The notes under the pieces: model-generated
What the model was told of the DNA's origin: nothing
What the model saw: only the letters and a program-made list of their open reading frames with translations
Database searches by the model: none
Made by a program: the position numbers and the translations under genes
DNA from: Capronia americana
Lineage: Eukaryota; Ascomycota; Eurotiomycetes; Chaetothyriales; Herpotrichiellaceae
Length of the DNA stretch: 64,000 nucleotides
Direction: 5' to 3'
Assembly (NCBI GenBank): GCA_016110215.1
Contig: JADWQD010000006.1
Location: 1,674,001-1,738,000 of the forward strand
Shown: positions 56,055-64,000 of the stretch, piece by piece
How positions within the stretch are numbered: the stretch's first letter is position 1
Layout: each line of letters begins with the position of its first letter

Positions 56055-56908
56055 AGTTAATTGAGTGTCGACGCTTGGCGGCTTAAGCAAATGGAAGAGC
56101 TGCTTGGAGCTTGCTTTACAGACTTTGTACTCCGTGCGACTGGGGTGCTTTCAACACCACCCGCTCGCGACTCACTCTACTCTCACCTCGCTCTCACCTT
56201 CAACTTACCTATCGACTCACCCTCTTTCGCTTATACCTAGATAATTCTGCTTCGTTCTATACTTCTATCTCACTACCACTGAATCAAAGACTGAAATTAG
56301 TCAGAGTCAATAATTAGATCCTACTTTCAGATCATCTTCGACAAAACTCTGCGATATCGCCTCTCCCTTTCTTCCCATCCCGCCACTCGTCAACGCCAAA
56401 GTCAATTCAAATCGACTCCATTTTCAGCGCGAGAATCTCACCACGTGAGTACATATTCGATTTGACCTAGCCAGTCCACCTGGTGGAACCACATCTGCTG
56501 ACCGGCATCTGGGGTCCTCAGAAGCGACACATTCCGATCCCGATTGCGAGGTCGCAATCATCTCACCCCAACTTCCCCGCAAAATTTCCTCCACGCCTCG
56601 CTTCTCCCCTGCTTTGATGGAGCATTCGCAGTCCGAATTCGTCGTTCCCTGTGGCAATTGGCCCTCTGGGAGATCTGGTTGGCTTGCAGCCATGAGCTCT
56701 CCCCTGGAGGATCGCCAACCCTCATTGCATTTTACTCCGATGAGGAGTTTCTGCCAACCGACATGAATGATTTGGAGATTGAAAGGTTTAGTTCTTAAGG
56801 AGCACGTCTCTCAGTTGTGAATTGGAGATTGGGAAGAGCATCGAGCAAGAAGAAAGAGCATCTTCCACAAATTCTACCACATTACACTTTCTGATATCTC
56901 TCGCAAGT
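56055..56908. promoter_or_regulatory. Divergent promoter of the SDR and AtuA-like genes
   Basis: About 0.85 kb of pyrimidine-rich sequence on the plus strand before the AtuA-like start; typical fungal promoter composition. No gene. Confidence 0.4.
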
Positions 56909-58890
56909 ATGTCTCCTGGGAAGACCAAGAGCGAAATCCGAATCTTCACCCCCGTTGGCCAGTTCGGCCAGGGGTGGAATTCTGAGGTCTTCTGGCACAC
57001 TGTCGAATCTGGTGTTGACGCTATCATTGCGGATGCCGGTTCCACAGATAGCGGCCCTGGGCGTCTTGCACTTGGCAAGACTGCAGCCTCCCCTCAAGGC
57101 TACAAGAGAGACTATGGCGAACTTGTCAAAGCTTGTCACACCCACGGTGTGCGCTGCCTGATTGGCTCCGCTGGTGGCTCTGGGTCCAACGCCTTCGTTG
57201 ACATGAGCACCCAAATCATCAAAGAGATCATTGAAGAGAAAGGCTACCGTCCCATGAAAGTCATCAGCATCTACGCCGAGATCCCCAAGGACGTTGTTCG
57301 CCAGAAGTTCAAAGCCAACCAGATTATCCCGTGTGGAACTGCCGTTCCCGAGCTCAAGGAGGATGATATCGACAGTGCAACCAGGATCGTTGCGCAAATG
57401 GGCTTGGAACCCTATGTCAAAGCAATGGAGGAGAATCCCGACTTCGACATCATCATCGGTGGTCGGTCCTACGACCCTGCGCCATATGCCGCTTTTTGCC
57501 TTCACCATGGCTTCGAAGATACTGGTGAGTACACATCGTTCACATGGTAGTTGATATACCTCCGTACAAGAATACTGACGAGATATCACCCTACAGCTCT
57601 CAACTACGCCATGGGTAAGATCATGGAATGTGGAGCACAATGCGCAATTCCCAAGTCCCGAGAGTGCCTGGCAATTGTTCGGCATGACAGCTTCGACCTG
57701 GTCCCACTCCAACCAGGTGCCCGGTGTACGCCCATTTCGGTTGCTGCGCATCTGTTGTACGAAAAGAGCCGACCGGACATTCTGCAGGGACCTGGCGGAG
57801 AGCTCCACACGCGAGATATGAACTACGAGCAGGTTGACGAACGCACCGTCAGAGTTCGGGGCCCCAAGTTCATCCCACAGCCAGAGGGCCAGTATACCGT
57901 CAAGATGGAAGCCGCCCGGGTCAACGGATACCAGTCTAGCTTCGTTGGGGCCTTCCGGGACCCAATTCTGATCTCGCAGCTTGACACCTGGATTCCCGCC
58001 GTCAAGGAAACGGTGAAGAGTCGGATGTCTTCCGACTATCCATACGAGACCAAGGTTATCACCTACGGCATTAACGGCGTCATGGGCGCCCTGGAACCGG
58101 ACAAGAGTCTCCCGAAGGAGGTTTGCATTGTGGTTCAATGCAGAGCCCCAACGCAGGAGCAGGCAAACGAAGTGGCCAACAGGACCAAGATGGGCTTCAC
58201 TCACGCTCCATACCCCGGCCAGCTCGCAACTGCTGGAAACTTCGCCTGGCCCATCACCCCTTGCGAAACACCGATCGGTCCAGTGCCCGAGTTTTGCATC
58301 TACCACCTTATCCAGGGCGCAGACCCTGTCGGCCTCTTCCCGTTCAAGGTGGAGCAGTACCAGGGATCGAACACATTTGTCTATACACCCCGTAAGTCTA
58401 ACGTGAACCAGCGACCCCCAAGATTGGGCCTTCCTTATTAACTGGTTAAACAGGCCCGAAGGTTGCACTGAAAGCCGACGCCGCTGTGGCCAATAGCATG
58501 GCTGCTTTGGCAAAGGCTTCTGGCCAGCCAAAGAAGTATTACCTACGCCCCGAGCCGGCCGCAGGAACCTGCTACCTGGGAGACGTCGCTTCGGTTGTCC
58601 GCAGCAAGATTGCAGGCCCGTACGAAGTGACCTTTGACATCATGTTCCCCGACGACGAGGTCTACAACAAGGTGAAGAGCGCCAATGTCTTGTCCCCCGC
58701 CGCTGTGGCGAAACTGTACAACATCCCCGAGAAGGATGTGGTCGCTGCGCTGTGGTGGGATCCTGCCAGGGCGTTCAAGGCCACGATCCCGCGGTACCGC
58801 GCATCTGCTGGCTTTGAAGAGACGGACACGCATGGCTCTCAACAGCATGCTCCCCTGTTGTACTTGAGCCTTCCATGGGGCCGGGTGTAA
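56909..58890 (+). CDS. AtuA-like protein (acyclic terpene utilisation/DUF1446 family)
   Basis: Exons join(56909..57524, 57597..58391, 58454..58890) give 615 residues. The N-terminal three quarters is the DUF1446 domain with FTPVGQFGQGWNSE, DAIIADAGSTDSGPG, LIGSAGGSGSN and IIGGRSYDPAPYAAF. The last quarter is the AtuA-like ferredoxin-fold domain (KADAAVANSMAALAKAS, YYLRPEPAAGTCYLGDV). In Pseudomonas AtuA belongs to the citronellol/geraniol degradation route, but its biochemical role is not settled. The start lies near a CAAG|TATG context and is the only ATG before the domain. The neighbour is a divergent SDR. Likely cytosolic or peroxisomal (no clear PTS1: ends GRV). Confidence 0.9.
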
Positions 58891-60280
58891 GTAGTCCGCA
58901 TCCGGGATAGATAGAGAATCAGACCTAGAAACCTTTGTACCTGCAGCTCCGATTACCAATGATCGCTCCTTGGTGATTCCACGAAAGGCCTCGCGATAGT
59001 TTCCTAGTGTCTCTCACATTCCTTCGTCTCGCCGATCTCGATAGCTCTGAACATCCTGATGCCCTGACCCCATTCCCCCGAAACAGCGACCTGTCGGTAG
59101 GATATCGGACACGAGTCGCAATCATGCAAGAGTATTGCGTTCTGCCGTGAAGTCCGTCCCCCGTCCCAGCGACCGTGCGCCACCATGGTCGCAATAGCGG
59201 AGCGAAAGGGGTAGTTCTCAGGGCTAAATATGTAACGATCCATCAGCGGCGAAAAGACCATGACCGGCCCCTCTGGGAGTGCATGCCGGGGACTTCTCAG
59301 CGCTCGAACAATTCACGAAATGGATATGACAGCTCTCGTTCACCGGCATAGCCATTGGCGTGGACATAATCTTTGGCATATGGACAATACAGTACGGATT
59401 CGGTGGGGCTCAGCTTTCGAGGTATATGCTCCTGTAGTACAATAGGGCGTATGTATTGCAGCAGTCGTGGGACGAAATGGTTCTTGGAAAGGTGCGATGA
59501 TGCGCAACAACATGGTGAATTGTCTTTCCCTATTCAGACAGTGGACTTCCCGAAACCATCCTCGTGGTTCTCTCCCTTGAAAAGATTTGCAGTGCTACTC
59601 TTTCCTCACCCTAGCACAACCCTCTCGACCTCATCCTTCACAACCTTCAGCCTTACCTTACTCTCCCCTACCGGCCTGAGCATTCCACTCACCTTCACAC
59701 TATAGGACCCCTTCCCCTGCATTGTACAGGTCGCTTCCCCTTCCCGTACTCGCTCTTTCTGTTTCCGCCTCCAATGCTCATCCAATCGGTGAAACTGCAG
59801 TGGAAACACCGATCTTTCCAATAACGGCGCCTCCGCTCGCCTTGCTGTCCGTACCGTGAGTAAGCGTAGCCTGGACATTTTCCAAGACTGTTCGTTGTTG
59901 AGTGCACGTCGAGTACGATCTGGAACGCAAGCCGCAGCCCTTTGAGCTCCGCCGTACATACTGTCGAGGACGCTGCAGTGCCCATGTACTCCAGTTATCT
60001 TGCTTGTACTGGTATACCCGGGGGGGTCCAATCCCAGGTTGTTGGCGCTGCCGTCGGTGTCCAAAGAAGCTCCAAGCAGGTGGTTCGAGATCCTCCATAT
60101 TTATGCTTTCTCCAGAGTCGATCAAGAATACCCGCAAATGTGGATATTTCATGAAAGATCATTCTCGATGCTGTAGGAGAATGGATAGGTATACAATTCA
60201 AGATTGTCTTCAAACAATCCAATAGCTCAAAACCTGTAGTACCCCGTAAGGTTCCATTTCGGATGTCTCTCTTTCACAGA
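58891..60280. other. Gap
   Basis: About 1.4 kb. Minus-strand frames at 59004-59261 (85 aa, ATG start) and 59606-60064 (GTG/TTG-type starts) are open but have no recognisable domain and no splice connection, so no gene is called. Confidence 0.25.
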
Positions 60281-62590
60281 TTAAACAAGAGCAATATCCT
60301 TCCATTCACCACCTTCGAGTAGTGGCTTCCCGTTCTTGCAGAATACTGCTGGATATGGACGAGTAAAATTCTCGGGTGATACCTTTTCGAGTATTAAGAT
60401 GCCGACCCGAACGTACGGATCCTGCAGCCCAGACATTGTGGTCGTCTCGGCCTTTCGTAGGACAAGATAATAGATGAGTAGATCGGTGGCACCTTCTTCA
60501 CTCTCAGTATCGCTCTCGGCACCGCTCTCTGAATGGTTATTTGGTGTTGTCTCTAAGAGTCTCAGGCAATAATAAGGCCCAGGAGCCAATGGCTCTTGAT
60601 CGAAATACCATCTGCTGCCATTTCCAGGGAGCCCGGGGTAGGATGTCCTGCCATTGGTATGTCTAATATGCCGGCTGTCGTGATAAATTGCTCTTTGGCT
60701 TACGCTTTGAATGAAGCCATTGAGAGTTATGGCACAGAAACACACCGTATTTCCACGTCGGCTCTGTCTCTTTTCGTTCCTGTTTTTGAATTTGAACTTA
60801 GCAGCCTCAGTGAGCGCGCTGGTGGGACAATTGTATATAAAAGTGTCGATAGGCAGATTGCGATAGGCCCAGCTCCAAGTAGGGAATAGTAGATTAGGCT
60901 GCGTTGGCTGAAAGGAGCTTGTTTTTGCTGAATCACTGGTATGCCACATCAGTTGTGATTCGAGATCAGTTTCCCAAAGTCCTGCCACATAACAACCTCC
61001 GTAAGTCCCATCCTCGCGAAGCTTGGAGGCGATTCCAGAGATGGCGATGAATCGGTCTTTTTCATAAGTGAGATTGCGCTTGGTATACTCTTCGAGTATA
61101 CATCCCCAAAGAGCTCTGATTCCCAATGAGCTGTGTGATCCTTGCATATCAGACAGTCTGATAACTAACTCACTCTCTTTCACTTTTTCGCCAGTTTCTG
61201 AGATGAGATGGTCGGTGTTACATTCCCAAATTAGCTGATCGCGACCATAATGAAGCACAGCTGGCGCTAGGATCTTCTCTTGCAATGGCCATCCTCTTGT
61301 GTTCAACGAGGAGAAGTTAAACTCCTCTGAGAGAGAGAGAGGTACCCGTCGGAGGAACAATGTGGTGTTATCTTGCCATGAGCCGTAGGAGGCATTTGCA
61401 TTGCCAAGTGCAAGTGGCTTAAAATCTCTCTCCTTCAGAAAGTTCTCACTGGCTTTAGAACTTGAGAGGGCAGAGATGGTAAACTCACAGCCACCGTACA
61501 CATTGGCCATATTTGCAGCTTCAAGTTCCCACTCATTTGTATCATCCTGGCAAATACAAAGCGCATCAACCCAAAGGTACCGGATACCGGATTTTCTGCA
61601 CACATGTATTGCATCTGATACGGCAGCAGGCAAGTCTTTCTCGGAAATTCTATGCTCCACATTGACAAGATGTGCTTTCTTTGTCACGAACCCATTCCAT
61701 CCACCCCAGGGATAGCTGAGCGCCACGTAGCGTACCTTTTCAGACGACGTTGGCAGCTCTCTGGATTCAACTAGCGTAACGCTTTCAGTTCCGTCGCTGG
61801 TGATGGTCGGGGAGACGTCTATCAGCCTTGCCGGCATTGGCAAGTCGCGACGAGCGCAACGGAGGTGGCTCTGCGTACAATTGTCCAGCCAACTTTTGAT
61901 CTGGCTAAAGCATTCTTCTGAGTACGGAGACTGTGACGGAGATTTTCGTACATCGTATCGAGAGAGGTAGGGTGTCTTGAGGCAATCAGCTTCATCCTTG
62001 GCAAGGACAAATTCAAACACATCCTCCCCTTCTCGGACCATTCCACCTTGTAATGGTCTCAACGGGGATATGGAAAAATTGTACCAATCACGATCTTCTT
62101 CTCCGTGTGTGTCGCGGTCGTCATAATACCATGACTTTCCAGAAAGAGCGAAAACCACCTGATCGTCATCCTCAAGGTGTGGACAACGCAACATTTTTTT
62201 ACATAACTCGCATCCAGCATTTGCGGAACTCTTGAGCATCCGTAGTGTTGTGTAATGTTTAAAAACCAGCCACCACTTTTGATAGGAGAAACACGGGCTC
62301 CATACCAGTCGACCACCACTATGCGCAAGATCCTGTTTGCCCAAAGAGGTTGTGACGAACAAGCAACACAGATCGCACAACGAGTCACTGCTACGGCACT
62401 GAGCTGCATCCATCGCGTCGTTTCCAGGGATTCTGCAATGTAGAAGGAATCCACGCTTGTTAGTTGAGATTTCTTCTTTAGTAGGGATGCGGATAGCGCC
62501 ATCGTCTTGGTATGAACTCCCAGGAGATGCAACCGAGGGGCAAGAGGGTAGTCTCGGCTTGGAAGTCCTACGCCTTTTGCCTGGTGTCAT
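60281..62590 (-). CDS. HET-domain (heterokaryon incompatibility) protein
   Basis: Single exon of 769 residues from ATG 62590. After a variable N-terminal part with a cysteine-rich stretch (CDLCCLF, CELCKKML), the HET domain begins at VRYVALSYPWGG, continues with DLPAAVSDAIHVCRKSGIRYLWVDALCICQDD and ends with ANMANVYGGCEFTISAL. Then comes RGWPLQEKILAPAVLHYGRDQLIWEC, the usual sequence following a HET domain. HET proteins act in self/non-self recognition and cell death after hyphal fusion. The protein lacks a visible NACHT/WD40 part. It is the only defence-type gene in the window. The frame also continues upstream to 62704 without an ATG. Confidence 0.92.
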   Translation of the reverse strand: MTPGKRRRTSKPRLPSCPSVASPGSSYQDDGAIRIPTKEEISTNKRGFLLHCRIPGNDAMDAAQCRSSDSLCDLCCLFVTTSLGKQDLAHSGGRLVWSPCFSYQKWWLVFKHYTTLRMLKSSANAGCELCKKMLRCPHLEDDDQVVFALSGKSWYYDDRDTHGEEDRDWYNFSISPLRPLQGGMVREGEDVFEFVLAKDEADCLKTPYLSRYDVRKSPSQSPYSEECFSQIKSWLDNCTQSHLRCARRDLPMPARLIDVSPTITSDGTESVTLVESRELPTSSEKVRYVALSYPWGGWNGFVTKKAHLVNVEHRISEKDLPAAVSDAIHVCRKSGIRYLWVDALCICQDDTNEWELEAANMANVYGGCEFTISALSSSKASENFLKERDFKPLALGNANASYGSWQDNTTLFLRRVPLSLSEEFNFSSLNTRGWPLQEKILAPAVLHYGRDQLIWECNTDHLISETGEKVKESELVIRLSDMQGSHSSLGIRALWGCILEEYTKRNLTYEKDRFIAISGIASKLREDGTYGGCYVAGLWETDLESQLMWHTSDSAKTSSFQPTQPNLLFPTWSWAYRNLPIDTFIYNCPTSALTEAAKFKFKNRNEKRQSRRGNTVCFCAITLNGFIQSVSQRAIYHDSRHIRHTNGRTSYPGLPGNGSRWYFDQEPLAPGPYYCLRLLETTPNNHSESGAESDTESEEGATDLLIYYLVLRKAETTTMSGLQDPYVRVGILILEKVSPENFTRPYPAVFCKNGKPLLEGGEWKDIALV

Positions 62591-63608
62591 GCTTAAGGTT
62601 TTCGGACGATGTATCCTTGAAAATTGACCGCTTGGCCGCGTTATCTGCAAATTTGGACAATTGGACTGCGCTTTTTTCCTCTCGTGCAATGGAACGATGG
62701 CCAACTAGATGCGTCCTTGGAAATATCAATCGAAATATTGACCTCGGCTGTATCACAACAGCTTCAACATGATCCAGGTACGTAGCAGGTCGACTTGTAG
62801 CGGTGAGACTCAAGTGTTGGCGGTGGTCACGTGGTCATGTCACGTGAACCATCCTTGGCAGCAAAGCGCGCCCGGCCTTCATCTGCCTGTTTACCACACA
62901 GATAATTACCAATACCAACTGCATTGACACTGTTAGTTCAACACAAAGTAGAAGAAATAGTGGACATCCAATTTTGCAGGCAGCAGTCTCGCTGTCCCTA
63001 AGCGCCGAGTACGAATTGTATGGATAGCGACTTCTCCTTTGGGTTATGTGTTTCACACTACCCAGAACTAAGCAATTGCTACATCACGTTTGAACTTCGA
63101 ATTCTGCAATTGTCAATGCCAACTTTGTATCATAGTGGCTGTCGTCGAAGGTCGGGTCGAATCCTCACAGATCGTAGAAAGCTGGTGATGGAGGCTGGAA
63201 GAGTCGGGTTGCGCGAGGGATTTTGGATCCCGTGGGAGGGAAAAGCACTGCGCTGCTCGCTCTCCGTACGTCCCCATTTTATCCTCCACCAACAGATGAA
63301 CCATGATCTCAGCAGAGCAGTAACACGCACACCACAGTCAGGTCGAGAGGCTACGAAGATGGCGATTCCCCAATGATGGAAACATGATGTTGGGAAATGA
63401 TTCCAGCTCAATAAGATGTCGTGGCAACGTCACGCTCCTTCGCCCACTTGCGGATTCTTAATCCAGCAGATGGGATGTTCTCATGGCAGCATTCTCAACT
63501 TTTATACCCCGAGTTCAAATTGCTGAAATTCGTCTTGCGCCTGGGTAAGTTCGCCAGTTTACTACTACTTCCGACACTTTGCTCGTTACCGTGACACCAA
63601 CCATCAAC
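62591..63608. other. Gap between HET gene and next SDR
   Basis: About 1 kb with the promoters of two divergent genes; nothing else recognised. Confidence 0.3.
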
Positions 63609-64000
63609 ATGCAGTCAGCACTACATCGCGTTGTCGGTCCGAGGAAGGAACTCCATGATCTCTCTGGCAGGACCGCAGTGGTCACAGGCGGTGCAAATGG
63701 GATCGGATTTCAGATTTCGCGGCAATTCGCGCAAGCTAAAGCCAAGGTCATCATGGTGAACCGAAAGGAGGACCAAGGAGATGAGGCAATCAAGGAGATC
63801 AAGGACGAAACTCCGGGTGCCGACGTGGATTGGGTGGGCTGCGATCTGGGCAATCTCAAGGAGGTGAAGCAAGTCTTCACTGTCCTTCGCAACAAGCTCG
63901 ATCGGGTGGACTTGGTAAGTGCAAAAGAGGTCGACAATCCTCCCCAGGAGACACCGAGACTGACAGGCTTGGTAGCTGATCTTGTCTGCAGGCATTAATA
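63609..64000 (+). CDS. Short-chain dehydrogenase/reductase, 5' part (cut by window edge)
   Basis: Exon 1 (63609..63914) encodes 102 residues, then a GTAAGT...CTGCAG intron (63915-63991), then nine bases of exon 2 (Ala-Leu-Ile). The NADP motif TGGANGIG and the strand-2 VNRKEDQGDEA are clear, and the acidic WVGCDLGN turn follows. This resembles retinol-dehydrogenase/WW-domain oxidoreductase-like SDRs of fungi. The catalytic half is outside the window. ATG 63609 gives MQSALHRVVGPRKEL ahead of the fold; ten upstream codons in frame look like leader. Confidence 0.85.

Noticed and set aside
56882..58531. 549-codon open frame antisense to the AtuA-like gene
   Set aside because: It mirrors a strongly coding gene on the other strand, crosses that gene's introns, and its translation resembles no family; a codon-bias shadow.
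59004..59261. 85-codon minus-strand frame with an ATG
   Set aside because: No recognisable domain, no splice partner and no support from neighbours; could be a real small protein but cannot be defended.
59606..60152. Two overlapping minus-strand frames of 124-152 codons
   Set aside because: Composition looks random, the frames compete with each other and no family match is apparent.

Overview
The window is nuclear DNA from a filamentous ascomycete (Pezizomycotina). An Aspergillus/Penicillium-type Eurotiomycete is my best guess, but nothing in the sequence fixes the genus. The reasons are genes split by short (about 50-110 nt) GT-AG introns with weak branch signals, three Zn2Cys6 regulators, a HET-domain protein, a PIR cell-wall protein, an AT-rich block of the kind left by repeat-induced point mutation, and no operons. 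I rebuilt exon structures by hand; all coding joins were checked for reading phase.

Region 1 (1 to about 24.7 kb) looks like one accessory metabolic gene cluster. In order: a cytochrome P450 (cut by the left edge), a short-chain dehydrogenase, a cytochrome b5/FMN alpha-hydroxy-acid dehydrogenase, a Baeyer-Villiger monooxygenase (BVMO), two divergent alpha/beta hydrolases with the same exon plan, a sugar-type MFS transporter, a LovC-like enoyl reductase/quinone oxidoreductase, a second BVMO, a Zn2Cys6 regulator, a SnoaL-like small dehydratase/cyclase-fold protein and a TRI12-type 14-helix MFS pump. The chemistry fits together: ketone to ester or lactone (BVMO), hydrolysis (alpha/beta hydrolase), re-oxidation of the alcohol (SDR) or hydroxy acid (FMN enzyme), then transport. 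Two BVMO/hydrolase pairs suggest two rounds. No PKS, NRPS or terpene synthase is visible, so this is either a catabolic cluster or the tailoring arm of a pathway whose core enzyme lies left of the window.

Region 2 (25.9-31.1 kb) holds a polyol-dehydrogenase-like MDR gene, a decayed metallo-beta-lactamase gene, a 5S-rRNA-like sequence and a folylpolyglutamate-synthase-like gene. Region 3 (31.1-33.2 kb) is non-genic: a 17-bp x 6 tandem array followed by an AT-rich block. Region 4 (33.2-44.8 kb) looks more housekeeping-like: a PIR cell-wall protein, a PEX11-like peroxisomal protein, a second Zn2Cys6 regulator, an NmrA-like reductase, a metal-dependent amidohydrolase and an 89-residue protein of unknown function.

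Region 5 (46.1-48 kb) has two divergent His/Asp/Gly-rich small proteins. Region 6 (49.1-58.9 kb) may be a second catabolic module: a sugar transporter, a beta-propeller lactonase divergent from a third Zn2Cys6 regulator, and an SDR divergent from an AtuA-like (acyclic terpene utilisation/DUF1446) protein. The window ends with a HET-domain protein and the 5' end of another SDR.
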